From contig NC_088301.1 of NCBI RefSeq assembly GCF_032854445.1, forward strand, positions 48,171,116-48,235,115: DNA of 64,000 nucleotides, written 5' to 3'. How positions within the stretch are numbered: the stretch's first letter is position 1; each line of letters opens with the position of its first letter. Positions 38,535 through 51,914 of the stretch are shown piece after piece. Position numbers and translations under genes: made by a program. The notes under the pieces were generated by a model. It worked only from the letters and a program-made list of their open reading frames with translations. It had not been told where the DNA came from and did not search any database. Source of the DNA: Liolophura sinensis. Taxonomy: Eukaryota > Mollusca > Polyplacophora > Chitonida > Chitonidae.

Positions 38535-40924
38535 AGTTTTGATTAAATGTCAATTTGGCCCCCAATATGGATGTGGGGTCCTTGAAGGTATGTGAATGTT
38601 TTGCGTACAGAAAAAGTCTGCCATATATATAAATTCACAGGTGAGATGTACATAAATCGATCAAATTGTATAGTTGATGGAACATTCCTGTATATGCAGT
38701 TGACTTGGATCGATTATCCCCTTGTCCAAGGTCAGTGGTCGTACATGTCATACTAATGGCTAAGACAACAAACCGTTTCCGCTGAAATAATTCACCGCAT
38801 GCAAGGAAGAATATCATTGTTCTCGTGCACTCATATGCGCTGTAAATACTCCCTACGAATCCAAATAAATTACTATATATTATAGAAGGTATAAAGTAAA
38901 TGAGGGATATGTACCCTTCTGTTACTTAAAGGAATACTTACATTGGTTAAATGTATGCCAAACTTTTAAATTCACGGTGTTGATTTTAATTTCAAGTACA
39001 TGTAAATCCATTCTCAGGGACTGTCGCAGTTCACGCGGCAGGTGATCTATATCTTACTGGTGAAAAGACCTTGGTTATTTCAACATGTTTTATAATTAGG
39101 CTTCACTAGGTTTCCACCCATAGAAACTGCTGTGAATCAAGGCTCTACATCAGTTGGCACAAACCTACATCAGCTAAGATATGAGCGAAGATAAATGTTT
39201 TGTTCAGTCGTTGTAGATGTACTAACAGTGACTGTGGTGTAATTCAACAACAAAACAGAGAGTACCTTTATTTTATGTGATACTGAGAAAGGCCATTTCC
39301 TCTTATATATTAACGGTTGTTAATATATAGATATATATAAATATGGATATTTGTGGCTCATGGTTGCTATTTTCCGTTTAAAGTAATTAAGAATATTGCA
39401 TGTAATGCATGGTGTAAAACTGGAAAATTAATGACGAACTACCACGCTTCGATGAAAATAAAATGATTCATAATTTTTCAAAATAAATCAAAACACTTAT
39501 TAAAAACGCATCCCTTCTTAACAATCAAAAGATCAAAAAATAAAAAATAAACTGATTGAGTTTTGATTGATCGAGCTATTTTCTGTATGGTTGTCTTACA
39601 TAAGGTTTTTATAAATATTTTTCACTTACACAAGCCCGTTTGAATTGTCAGAATTAAAACGATGTCACAGTCCAAATATTACCATTTGTCACTCGGAATC
39701 TTGTACCACGTTAGGATGAAAAGGCATGAAAATCTGTTTCATGACGAACCAATGGGACAGATGACGTGTAACTTTAGTCTCCACGACAGGGACTGAAAAA
39801 AAAACACTGTTACAAGACAGGTGCTATAAGTTTATATCTGTTATTGCCCATAGTCTCGTACAGATAACACCAGATTAAACTGTCACATTTTCTTTGTAAC
39901 AAATTGTCTGTGTGTTTCTCGTTAACCTGCCATTTTGTGTTTCTAGCAAGGCGTCTCTGTCAGCATGAATGGACGCTCTTTCGTTGAAAATTATTGTAGC
40001 TCTTCATCCTTGACAAAATGTGTCCATAACACTTTTACTTTTTACACATAGGCATCATATTTAAAAGAATTCATAAATGTATCTTTAGCGTTAAATACCA
40101 GCTCTCTAAAACATCCTGCTGTGTATTGGTTGGAGGCGATGGTGGATGGGACCTGGTCATGGAGCAACCACAGATTTATACGGACGCCCGACGCCTAATT
40201 CGTGCTCAAGAATAAACATCGTAAAGCTATCTATAGTGCAGTCAAACGATGATGTCATTAGGACGACCCACTCATTCTGCCTACTCCCAAAAAGAGAGTA
40301 TTTGCTCTACGCCTAAACAAATATACAACTGGTTGGAAGTCAATACCCCATGAAGTTCAAAGAGGTGCGAATATATAAAGCAAACCCACGGGCGTTTTCA
40401 TGTCGCCTATGTGCGCGGTCTTCGAAAATGACCAAATTAGTTATTCACTGGAAAGCCCTCGGATTTGACTTTGATATGCAGGCATTTTCCTATTAATCCC
40501 GCAAATATTAAAATAATATTTAAATTGATAATACTTACTTGGATTTCAATGTGCTGTAATAGTTTATTGTGTACATGATACAATAATTGCAGTGTTGCTG
40601 TAGACTTTCAAGTCCAAAGAGCTTTGTAAAACAGGTCCCATTGCTAGCATCTTGTTAGTACATTGCCTCCCCAGCAGTCAGCGCTTTAGGTGGTCGACTG
40701 GAAAAAGTTATTCTCACAATTGCTTACAATGTATTTGTCAAGCAATGTTGAACAGTTTATTTAACAGAATCGCATTCAGACTTTTAACTTCAACTTATTT
40801 CTCATTTTGTCTGTTTACTATTGATATTCAACGTATTTTGGTCTTACCTATTCATATATACTGTATAGGCCTGTCATGTAGACTAAGATATCAACGCCAG
40901 TAAACTGTCTCTATAGGTAATCAG
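38535..40924. other. Unrecognised non-coding stretch
   Basis: No supported gene was seen. The open frame 40,652-40,903 lies just before the Penelope-like relic but shows no recognisable motif. Confidence 0.35.
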
Positions 40925-41690
40925 GTGGATAGAGGTATTCGTAGATTTCAACCTGAAGGATATACACCTTTTGACTGGTTTATTCATTGTTTCAAACCTT
41001 TTTACACTTTTAGCTATGCCAAAGGTTTTGCGCGCCTTCTACAAGGCCGTACAAACAAGGGTTACCATTCATGTGATGTTTCGACCATCATCGAGTTGCA
41101 TGAATCTCTCAATATTAACATCCTTGAGAAATTCAGGGAAACTATATATCAACGGTGTATAGATATTCCGAAGGGTACAATTTGTGCTCGCCTTTAGCCT
41201 GACCTATACCTGTTCTCGTGTGAACACGACTATGTGCAGTAACTATTTCAGACATGTCCTCACCAGGCCAGTTCTAATTCACTAAACGGTACATTCATGA
41301 TCTGTTAGATTTAAACAACCTGTATACATAGCAAAGGCTGAAAGATATATACCCACATTCGCTTTAATGGAAATTACAGATTCTCCAGATGGTATATTGT
41401 ATTTTGGACCTACATTTTAATGAAGACCTAAAGGGATACTTTCTCGCAGACTTTACAAGAGGGATTTATTTATGACGTTGTAAAACATCCTTACCTGGAT
41501 AGCAATATATCAAAGAGTCCTTCATATGGCGTGTACATATTTCACCTTGTAGCATTTGTTAGATCCCGCGTGTTATGTAACGATTTCCATCAACCTAACA
41601 AGCTTAACTCTACGTTTCTTAAGTTTTCCAATGAGAATAATTCTCTTGTAAGTAAATATGGACAGTGTCCATAATCTCTGACACTCTGTT
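40925..41690 (+). pseudogene. Penelope-like reverse transcriptase relic
   Basis: Across shifting frames this resembles the palm and thumb of Penelope-like element reverse transcriptases. Landmarks in order: an ILEKFRETIYQRCIDIPKGT segment near 41,110-41,180 (family pattern FxGTxYQQxxGIPMGTNCAPLLA); DLYLFSCEHDYVQ just after it (family DLFLYSYE); RYIHDLLDLNN at about 41,287-41,319, where the catalytic YxDD reads YIHD; LDLHFNEDLKGYF; and VKHPYLDSNISKSPSYGVYI near 41,490. It ends with LVSKYGQ. Several stops and frameshifts are present. No GIY-YIG endonuclease was seen downstream. It aligns with the minus-strand element at 61.1-62.9 kb. It cannot be functional. Confidence 0.75.
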
Positions 41691-44600
41691 TCATGAACGT
41701 GTCTCATTCGGCTTAATTTGAGGCCGTATATTCATCGTGTTGAACTGGACGTTGGATATATAAATAGTGGAAATCAGAGCGCAACTCATATATCCTAGCT
41801 AAAATATTTTACTCTTCTCGGTGAATAAATGTGCACAATCTGTAATGTATGACATACAAACGTGTCCTTGTTTCGTCCACATGTCATGGCGCTGATACCA
41901 ACTTTAGTTACGATGATCATAAGTTACACAAGTATGTAATGAATACATGTATTAGACAGATTAGACTGTTCAAATTCACCGTCATTCTGAAAATCATGGC
42001 TTACGCTGTTGATGCCCAGTATTTGGCAACTTTGGGGAGGAAAGCTAATGGTCTTACGGCTCAGATATAAGTGCAAGTGACAGTCGATCGAAGACAGCAC
42101 TTTTGGAAATGGCATATTGTTTCTCAGACAAGATGACCACCCTCAGACAATAACAGGTCGCATGACGAATCCCAAATTAGTCATTCTCTTGGGAAAAATC
42201 TTTGGATATTTTGGCCTTGTGGTCGTATTTTTAGCGCGAAGGTGGCAATATCCCACTGTGTGTCTGATTCCCGACTCCAAGAATATTAAACGCCAGGATA
42301 ATTTAAGTAGCCAGTTCATTCACAAATACAAGACTGCTTTCTGAGTTGAAGATGTAAATTCCTAAGACTCAGTAGCGATTCGGTTTAAAAATAGCCACAA
42401 CTTACAGGGCTCCCAGTGTGAGTGGAGGCCATTGGAATCCATACCAAAAGCTCTAGTTAAAGAAGATTGTCAAGAGCAGACAAGCATGATATCTTCATTA
42501 GCAGTTCTTGTTTTCAATAATAGTTATTTTCGTTTCGACGGTCTTGTTAATCGAACTCAAAGCCAATAATAAAATTGAAATACCATAATAACCATTATCA
42601 ACTGGAAAACAAATGGATAAACGCTAGGATGGGTATTTTGTTGTTTACTTCCATAAGTATAATGCATCTATTTTCCACAAATGCAAAAAATGTCATGGTC
42701 ATATAGGAATTTTTTTCTCAAATGATATCTCTTGGAAATGCCTCACCAAGTCCTTGCACAACATTTCACATATAGAATCTTCAGTCTTTCAGCCCAAGTC
42801 TCATACCTTAAATAAATTATGTCTTTTGTGTATATACTTGACGTTTATGTATCAACGGACACACTGTGAACTATCACACAACTTAGGAACTTTGTAGAAA
42901 ATTGGACAATCTAGTTTTTAAACTCATTGTCGGAACGTGCCTGTTGTGATGCCAGTGGAATTACAGGACGTTTAGTCTGTGTGATATTCCTATGCCGGAT
43001 ATCTGAGTGCAAGGCGTTCAGCGGTGGATTGACTTGATATGTATAAATTCAGCTTGTAAAGTACTTTTGAAAGCATATAGAGAGGAAGATATTGTATGAG
43101 CCCTTTGTATGCAGCTGGTCTAGTTTTTACTTCCATTACATTGGAGTAGGCCAGGGCTCACTGGTGCTGCGTGGATATGTCCTGTTGTGAATTACTGATA
43201 GACATGACACCGTGCAGATGTAACGTTGGGAATGCAGCCTAAATACGGCGTAAATCACAACATGTGTTTATAAAAGTACATTTTGTTGAAAGATCCTGAA
43301 AAAAGGCTTCCACACATGTTTTGCCTTCAATATGTAACAATTATATGACACTTATTTACTTGACTGATCTTTTATGCCTTAACAGAAGAATATTTCACTA
43401 TCAGCAGGCTGCTGACAGACAGGAAGTCAGCATCATCTCCTAGCTACGGCGATAGATACTTTGTTCAAAACATAAGTAGTAATATATAGAATTCATCGGT
43501 AGAATGTGGTAAAACTTTATATTTTGGATTGGACAGAAGCTAATTATTCGATTCTCTAAAACCCCGCTGGCTATGAAAGTGAACACCGATCATGCAAACA
43601 AAATTTGCTAGCACCAAATATTCTAATCCGTTCATCAGTATTGTGCACATTTAGTAAAGAACTAAAAGTGCTTAAATCACATTTTATGTTTATTTATTTA
43701 TGTTATGGTGGAAACATGCAATTGCACCTTTTTTATACATGTATTCAGTCCAGTTGCCCATATGTTTTGTCATTCGGCCCTCATGATAGCAAATATGTTG
43801 ACTCGAACCTAGTTCCAATATCTTATTCGCAATTTGTCTCTTTCATAACAAGTTTATAAACGATGGTTATTCGGTTCTCAAATATAAACGTTTACTTGAA
43901 TACGGTGTCAGCACCTTTCGCTATCTGTCTCCTAATTACACACTAAATTCCAGCACGTTTTTCGTTATTTAGCTCTCCAATAAAGAACTTACCCGAATGA
44001 GGTGCCAATACATTATTTACCGTTTAGTTACTCAGTAACGAGGTTGCTCGAATGTAAGTCACACATGATATTGTGATTGTGATCTTCAATAACCTTCTGG
44101 TAAACAATCTGTATTAAGAGTGAAAAGTAAGGCGTCTCAGTGAAGCAGCACTCAGTTTGGCAGGTGTCAGTATAATGTGACTTGGCGAGGTATCATGGCA
44201 GCATGGACTCGCCCTGCCTCAAGAAGTACATGTACACACACCTATAATGACCCTTCGTCCTCAAATGACCAAAACATTGTTAAGTGCGACGTAAATTCCC
44301 AAGCATACCTACATCTATATTAATATCGCCCTTATATAGGATATTAGATCATGAAATCTTACACATATACTGTTTGTACTGTCGAACGCTCACAGAATCC
44401 ACAGGTCTGAAAACTTTTGTTTTTCATAAACTTTCGAACGACACAACTAGTAAAATATGATATTTTATGACTTCAGATACTGATGAGTGAACTTCCCACT
44501 TCGGTACGAACACCGAATAACGGGCTGCCAGTAAATGTGAAGCCAGCACGTTATTAAAGATATGAATAATGATAAACGTGCTAGCACCATATTCTTTTCT

Positions 44601-44784
44601 CAGCAACGTAATTTGTTACAATTTTTAGCATTTGCATGGACAGTTAAAATGAAAGCATTGCCAGCTCGTCGTTACTCTTGTCTGACTCTCTATGCTGTAA
44701 CGGTCGTCTGTATATTGTATGTATGCATACACAGGGTTTTTCCAGTCTCTTTGCATTATTTGCATTTTACAGTTTTTAAATTTG
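41691..44784. other. Unrecognised non-coding stretch
   Basis: No supported gene was seen. The open frames 41,849-42,070, 42,117-42,344 and 43,605-43,859 have no motif I recognise. Confidence 0.35.
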
Positions 44785-45049
44785 CTGACAACACAGCATT
44801 TTGAGTAATTCTAGACATGTGACGACTAATAAATTACAGTTAACATCACTGCACATTTTTTCACCTAATTCTGTTTAAGCCATGGTGCTATACATGTAAG
44901 GGGGTGTAATTGGCATCACTATTTAAGTATTTACGTGAAGATTTAGAACAAAAACTCTAACCGAGGTAAACTGATAGGAGGCCGTATTTCACCGGTTACA
45001 TGTGACCATCTGAGAATTACCACACTGTCGCCGCTGCCCTGGTTTTAGT
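44785..45049 (-). repeat. Interspersed repeat family A, near full length
   Basis: Reverse-complement copy with all blocks in order: ACCAGGGCAGCGGCGACAGT, TCAGATGGTCACATG, CCGGTGAAATACGGCCTCC, TTTACCTCGGTTAGAG, ACAGAATTAGGTGAAAAAAT, GCAGTGATGTTAACTG, TTATTAGTCGTCAC and TAGAATTACTCAAAATGCTG. It contains in-frame stops in the frame that is open in the 15.5-kb copy. Confidence 0.85.
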
Positions 45050-46075
45050 CTCTGTGCTCTAAGTCTTTTATGTTATATACCAAGACTTTGTACGTGTACC
45101 ATATTCGTGTAATCCTCATATTTGGCATCTCCAAGTTACCGAACCTGGTGCTAAATTCTGTACGTTATTTGAGGTCTGAATATGAAATTTGGTTTGGCAC
45201 CATATTAGCTATTTAAAAAGCGAATGTGAATTTATCACCTAATTCGCTATGTGAATAAAGAGAAACAAATTTGGACATTATCCTACACTTAAATGCTTAG
45301 ATCACCTGACAGAACACCCAGTGGAACTCTGTGTAAGAAATGTTATTACGGAATTCAGTATAGTTACAACCCACAGCCAATCCTTTCATCATACACGTAG
45401 TCTAATGTTGTCCTGCTGACACGAATGTTGCCTAACCACTAGTAATGCATACGGAATCAACTATAAATGTCTCAGTGTACTACTCTGGTCTGTGAATGCG
45501 TCATTTGTGTTCTGTTCAGTCGGCTTTATTGGAATCCATTGATCCAAAGACTGGCATGTTTGTGCATTGTGTACTCAAGTCAATGACTGAGCGAATCAAT
45601 CTCTCTCCATGCAGTGAAAGTTTACCTAGGGAGCAGGGCCTTAGTCAAGTCGATAATGGCTCGACTTGCAATGCAGGGCGGCCATGCCATTTTCACAAAA
45701 TCCTACTGCTTGAAATAACTAGCACGTTATAGAATATTAGCAGAATTCTCTATGCCAGCCAGTTTTTGAGAAACGTGCTGAGCAGTGATCATTTCTTTTC
45801 AGTGGAGTCCATTCATCAAGGCCTTCATTCATACATACCTTTTTATGATCCTCCATTCATGTTTTCGCTCATTCCATATCATGCATCATTGATACCGATT
45901 GTGTAACAACTTTCTTCCATAAACAAGGAGATATACGTAATAAGCCGTGACTTAATATATACAACATTAACATGTAAATCATACAAAAGGAGACTGAACA
46001 TTACGCACAATGAAGTTCTACATACGAAAATTATATCATAAGATAACTGAAGACGCACATGGACAGACATAGTGA
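45050..46075. other. Unrecognised non-coding stretch
   Basis: No supported gene or repeat was seen between two family A copies of opposite orientation. Confidence 0.35.
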
Positions 46076-46285
46076 GTAAAACCAGAGCAGCGACGACAGT
46101 GTGCTACGTGGCAAATGATCACACCTGACAGGTGAAATATGGCCTCTTTGTCAGTTTTAATCAGTCAGGCGTTTATTCTAACTGTTCATGTAAACACATG
46201 TTTAAACAGAATGTGATATTAATTGCAATCTATCAGACGTCACTGGTCTAAAATTACTCAGAATGCTGCGTTGTCATCACATTTA
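46076..46285 (+). repeat. Interspersed repeat family A, internal deletion
   Basis: Begins GTAAAACCAGAGCAGCGACG, then GGCAAATGATCACACC and CAGGTGAAATATGGCCTC, CTGTTCATGTAAACACATG, GTGATATTAATTGCAATCTA, and ends AAATTACTCAGAATGCTGCG. About 60 bp of the middle is missing compared with the 15.5-kb copy. Confidence 0.8.
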
Positions 46286-46526
46286 GCATACAATCACATT
46301 AAAACCATGACGCCTAATATGCGATAACTGGAGACACCATCTGCAAACAGTGCAGGAATATGTCAGTCCGCAATGACTGTTCACCTTTGTCACATCTGGC
46401 ATCATGCAAAAATGCTATGAGCAGTTGCCTTTAGCAGCTCTATTCTCTTAATTCACAGGATTGAGTATGTAACACGTAATGCTGAAGACACTAAAACTGA
46501 GAAATTAAAGAATTGTAGTTTAGAAA

Positions 46527-46916
<390 letters not shown>

Positions 46917-47769
46917 CTTGCCTAAAATGGAATCCTGTTAAGAAAAATACAGGAGTGTATTTCTAGAATGTTCCAGCTAATAACACACGCGAACAGATGG
47001 TGCCGCCATCAAGATTGCCCGCAGTGATTATCATCCAATGAAATGTTGACAACACTAAGCTACTTCCCGAAGACCAGAAACAGCGAGTCAAAGAGGAATG
47101 GAGACAGACTGCACTCCCAAAAGCTTCAATTTGCTTCGTTTACACATGTTGCCATCCAGGAAGTTGGTTAGTCTGCCAACGACCAGTGTTATTAAAGGTC
47201 AAAACAGCCGTCCTACTGAGGCTATTTATGGCCGTCTGTGGAATTTGCTTCAGGCTTAATATCACACTAATTTAATGCATGTTTATGTGGTAATAGTTGT
47301 ATCTACAGGAACCTTGCAACTTGACGCTATGTTTATAAAACTTGGATTGTAATCTTATTCAAACAAATAAAAAAAATATGCCTGATTAAATTTTTTGTAA
47401 TGGATGGAAAATGTGCAACAAAAATATTAATCAGTCAAACACCTAATGTGCATTGAATCGAAACTTAAGAGCGTCAGTTTTCTACAAAGGAATAAACACC
47501 ACATTCCCTCTGACTGGAGTATTTCCAAGTATATGCATGGCAGTGACAGGGCAATATTAAATGGTACTGAAGAATAGATAGAGGTTAATTGATGGAAATT
47601 ATGCTACTGGAAATGGAACACGTGAAAACAGTCTGAAAACAGCTGTGGCAGTTTGTGGGGTAAAGCAGCAGGTGGGTCACTGACATTCTGCTGTGGATAA
47701 ATAATGAAGCACCCATGGGCAAACATTATAGACAAGTAGATCAAGCCTACGCAGTCATTGTGGGCCTAT
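46917..47769. other. Unrecognised non-coding stretch
   Basis: No supported gene or repeat was seen. Confidence 0.35.
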
Positions 47770-48000
47770 TTTTCATAACAACAAAACTCTGAGCGTTCCA
47801 AGTAAATAATCCCAAAGCCAATTCCCAAAATGGTGTTTAACATAAAGTACCTAAAAACTAACAAAGTATATAAAGTACGATAATAGGACGGAATCATGAG
47901 AGAGAAGGAGCCAACAACGATGTTTTCAGTGATGTTGAAAAGACGCAAGGTATGTTTAGGCATCAGGAGTGAAATCAGTATTCAAATCGAGCATGCATGC
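47770..48000 (-). repeat. Interspersed repeat family B, copy 2
   Basis: The most intact family B copy. Its minus-strand open frame (47,766-47,963, 65 codons) starts MPKHTLRLFNITENIVVGSF and contains IPSYYRTLYTLLVFRYFM and NTILGIGFGIIYLE, two hydrophobic stretches. Upstream, GATTTGAATACTGATTTCAC is shared with copies 1 and 3. The peptide resembles a membrane protein fragment. I cannot name the family. Whether it is a transposon piece or a duplicated exon is open. Confidence 0.65.
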
Positions 48001-48435
48001 TAGAATATAAGTTATCGATAAGAAAATATGTATCTTCCGCGTCATCTTAAACTTGAAGCAAATATGACCTAAACGGCACGGTTATCCTTAAAATTTTCTC
48101 GAGCTGCTTTGGCCCATGAGGCAATATGGCAAAGGCGAGGAAATAACGATGAGCGGAAAAACCACTGTCGCTTTTCCATCTAGAAAAGACTGTGGATCTA
48201 CCAAAATAATAAAGAGATCTAGTAACAATACTATTTTTATATTCGCGATTCCATGTGTCCGAACTTAGAACCAGACTGGCTTAAAGGCAAGAATCTATGC
48301 TGCCATTCAGGCCAGCTTTAATGCCATAAAGTGTTTAAAAAACATTCAATAACGTAAATATTTCGCCTACCCCTTTTTCGTATTCAAAGTTAAATACCAC
48401 CAGTTTATCTTATTTTAGTACTTATTACACTTGCA
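48001..48435. other. Unrecognised spacer between two opposed family B copies
   Basis: No gene was seen. The two family B copies face away from each other across this spacer, so the whole 47,770-48,690 is a loose inverted pair. Confidence 0.4.
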
Positions 48436-48690
48436 AGGTACACGATTTGAATAGTGATTTTACTCATCCACCTAGAACATTCCTTGCGTCTTTCCAACAT
48501 CATTGAAAGCTCTTGATTGCTTTTCTTCGCATGTTTCCGTCCTATTTTCGTACTTTATATACTTTCTTAACTCTTTGGATGTTTGTGATAAACGTCGTTT
48601 TGGGAATTCGCCTTGCAATTATTGCCCTGAAACGGCCATTCTGGTTGACAGGTGGTATACGAATGTCTGTTTGGAGGCATAGATTTATGG
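48436..48690 (+). repeat. Interspersed repeat family B, copy 3
   Basis: Shares GATTTGAATAGTGATTTTAC, CCTTGCGTCTTTCCAACATC and the hydrophobic segment FPSYFRTLYTFLTLWMFVIN with copy 2, then LGIRLAIIALKR and TGGIRMSVWRHRF. A frameshift and a stop near 48,510 separate the upstream LRLSNIIES part from the hydrophobic part, so this copy is broken. The TGGIRM part corresponds to GTATACGAATG in copy 1. Confidence 0.65.
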
Positions 48691-49496
48691 CCATTATATG
48701 ATTATTTATGTGTCAACAATGCCATGCCATGGAACTCGTCCTTGTATCGAGATCACTGACACGCTCCCTATGGCGCTTTTGCTTGATGTGATTAAAGACT
48801 CAAACACGTGGTTACATTTGTATGAAGCCTGTCTAGGTTTAACACATTTTTGTTGTCCTTTTGCGTATGTTGAACGGAAAATCCGCCCGCCTCAGGGCGA
48901 TCCCAAATACTGTGATGGCTTATACATGTCATAAAGACTTCATTGCGAAATGTAAACAACTAAATTATTATATCGTTCGTCATCACTGTTTGTCACACCG
49001 ACACATTACCAAGCTGTAGTAAGAAATTAACCGCAGAAAAAATACATACCTTTTGTTAAGGTTTGATGGACGCTGATATTTTGATGCGGGTTTCAAGTTA
49101 ACAATATGTATTTATTTTCGAGATACCAAAATACTCTTGTAGGTCACAGTGTTATTTGCAAAGAAGTTTTAAGTGAAAAAGGTAATTTCTTTTGTCAAAT
49201 TTTAAACTGCTTTACCTAACGACTGTATTGGAATGCATTCCAATACAGCCATTGGATAAAAGAGTTTAAAATGGCCGAGGCCAAAGTTATAGTGTAAGAA
49301 GATTGAGGAAGAAGCCATTTGGAAAGTTCTACAAGAGAAAGTTTTATTCTCACTGAATTTATCATTACCATGTGCGGTTAACATCTCCTGCGAGTCGATT
49401 GGTTTATTTGATTGTTCCTTTAGGCCACACCAAACATCGTTTTCGCTTATACCATGGCGGGCAGTGTTGTTTGTGAAGGATACCGCAGTGTGACGT
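48691..49496. other. Non-coding stretch with a 26-bp palindrome
   Basis: No gene was seen. A perfect 26-bp palindrome, CTGTATTGGAATG followed by its reverse complement, lies at 49,223-49,248. Confidence 0.5.
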
Positions 49497-49579
49497 ATAT
49501 GTATTTATTTATCACTTGGATTGATCTTTACGTCGTACTCATGAGTATTTCACTTATACGACGGCGGACAGCATTATGG
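49497..49579 (-). repeat. V-SINE-like 3' fragment
   Basis: The reverse complement reads CCATAATGCTGTCCGCCGTC, GTATAAGTGAAATACTCATG, AGTACGACGTAAAG and an ATAAATAAATA tail, matching the SINE 3' end. It stops at the point where the foldback structure begins (about 49,577), suggesting that the structure interrupts or abuts it. Confidence 0.75.
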
Positions 49580-50170
49580 TCACTGTGAGACCATTTGTCG
49601 TGTTCAATGTGGCAATACAATGAACTAGATGATCTAAGAATGATCTTCAGGTGCATCAGTTGCAGGCAAGTTCATACACACGCGACGACACTTTGGTACC
49701 CTACAAAGTGGTAAGGTAAGTCTGTAGGTGTTTAATTTCGTGAAAATCTGATGCCGAGGCTTGTTGTTGTCGTTGACGTTATCGCGGTTGAACTCGTGTT
49801 TGTGAGTATCTTTTTTGGGCGTAAGCCTACAGCGTCAAACGCTCCATTTCCTTTCACCAAGCTTTGCTATTTTTGACATTTCATGAAGATAAATTTTGTG
49901 CCTATACAGTGTCCAAAAGAGTGAACCGTTTTGTAACAAGAAACGGTGACAGCGGTTTCTTGGTACCAAATGGGTAAGCCTCAGATTTTCACGAAATAAA
50001 AAATCTACAAACTTCCGTAGTACGTTGTAGACCAGTTCATAAACACACGACAAATCTTTATTTGTCGCGTGTTTATGAACTGGTCTGCAATTGATGTACC
50101 TGAAGATCATTCGTAGATCTAGTTCATTGTATTTGCCCCAATGAACACGATAATTGGTCTCACTGTGACC
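49577..50170. mobile_element. Long foldback structure with nested hairpin
   Basis: The left arm (about 49,577-49,755) matches the reverse complement of the right part (about 49,985-50,170). Shared segments: GGTCACTGTGAGACCA at the left end against its complement at the right end; a TGTTCAATG block; ATACAATGAACTAGAT; GAATGATCTTCAGGT; CAGTTCATAAACACACG-like text; and AATTTCGTGAAAATCTGA. Inside the right part a second hairpin, 50,029-50,086, has 26-bp arms with one mismatch and a 6-bp loop. No transposase is visible. The long TIR-like arms suggest a non-autonomous foldback element. Open frames here (49,835-50,110, 50,119-50,382) are shadows. Confidence 0.7.
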
Positions 50171-50752
50171 CTTTTATTCAACATCACGTCTACAATCACA
50201 CGGAAAGTCCAACAATGAACCAAAAGTAAGCCCTTTGTAACATCGTAGACACTGTTGTATTCTCTAAGTTCAATGATGATTAGTAAGACCAGCAAATATG
50301 TTTTGAGGTGAATTGTTCGCGCTAAAAGAGTAAATGTGAATGTTTCATTAAGCGTATTTTCGAAAAAAATAAAAGCTCGCACACTAGCGGACTTTGTTAT
50401 GTTTTCTGTTCACAGAAATCACAGATTTCCTCAGTGTTTTCTAGAACTATAATTACATAAACGTGTGGTTCGGCTCGAAGCCGTTTCCATATATCGATAT
50501 CAGTGCGCATCTCATTTACATACTTTTCAAAACAAACAGATGTTGTCTTCTCTATCAACCACCTAAATCCGTTCAAAAAAAATTATGGGATATATAGGAT
50601 ATGCAATTCGTGAGCCATTACATCAAATTTGTTAAACTCGTGATGAATGTCTGGGAACAAATGAAAATTACACCACTCGTTTAACAGTAACATTTGAAAA
50701 AAAAAATAGAATGGAATTGGCCACTTGAGGAGTTTTATATAAATAATAGCCT
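50171..50752. other. Unrecognised non-coding stretch
   Basis: No supported gene or repeat was seen. Confidence 0.35.
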
Positions 50753-50986
50753 GGGCCCAGTTGTTCGAAAGTGTATTACTGGTATTAAGTCATATTTTAA
50801 ATGCAAAATTTTACCCAAGCTCACCATCTAATGCAATTGTGCAAAGTCAAAGTATAAGAGCAGTTTATTTACTTCCTATTTAATGTACTGTTATGGAGTT
50901 ATTTTTGGGATAAGTACAAAACTGAACATTTGGTTTATAGTTAAATCTGGGATTAAGTTTTAAAACAGTTTAGAATAACCGGGCAC
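50753..50986. mobile_element. TIR (MITE-like) element, family C copy 2
   Basis: Starts GGGCCCAGTTGTTCGAAAGT and ends AGAATAACCGGGCACC, an imperfect terminal inverted repeat. The interior follows the copy at 28,061-28,300 with small deletions (one GCTAGTACT-like segment is shortened near the left end). No coding capacity. Confidence 0.75.
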
Positions 50987-51914
50987 CGAGCACCGGTCCA
51001 TTGCTTGTAGGACTCTCGTAGCTAACTGTAACTTGGGCAGTCATGTGATTGCTTCATATCGAGTAGACCAATCTTTTGTTATCTTAACATTTGGGATGTT
51101 GTACTAGATAATGACTCATGTAGTATTTTGCATATACCGAAACTGGGTTACTACATCTAAGGTCTTGATAAACATGACAGGATCTTAAATCTTAAGGAGC
51201 AAACGTATGCAAATTTTCTCCACGAGATACGACGTGCTTTGTTATGGGCATCTCCGCTGAAATCATACATGAGTTCAAGGCCTTTTTTTAGTTTTGTAGT
51301 TAAAAATGACAACTTCAACATGTGTAATAAGTAGACGGTCAATGTGAAAGTTAAAACCTTGAACGTTGGAGACAATACTATGAAGGGTAAAACACAGTTC
51401 GAGTGATTTCATTTATGAACTGTGCATGTAGAAAATTAATGGAAAGATACATTCTGTGATGGAGTATCCAAAGGCGAATTGCAATTTTTAATTAAATTTA
51501 TCACATGCCCAATTAGATGCTAAATGCTAATCCAAGCAGAGATTTATGTTCAATGGTGAAAGATAAGTAATTCCGTACAGTCATTACACAAAGATATTTT
51601 AAGCGCTTGATATCTTCCTGAACAACATGGACTCTCAACATTAAGTGTCTGAAAATCAAGGTACAATGATTGTCCCAACAACGACAAACCCGTTGGATCA
51701 AGGGAGGCTACTCATATCAATTACAGTTTGCACGGTGTCATCGACTGATAGCGTATACTTCTGAACGCGAACATGTCCAGCTTCATATGCAAGTGAGCGA
51801 CATTACATATAACTCAACTTTAATTAAGTATATTATATTGCTGTTAGGAAACTGTGCCTCATTCATTGATTCTGAAACAACATGTAATATAATTAAAGAC
51901 GTACAGCATAGAGT
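50987..51914. other. Unrecognised non-coding stretch
   Basis: No supported gene was seen. The overlapping open frames at 51,513-51,701 (minus) and 51,670-51,939 (plus) could include decayed Penelope-like sequence adjoining the next feature, but I could not align them. Confidence 0.35.
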
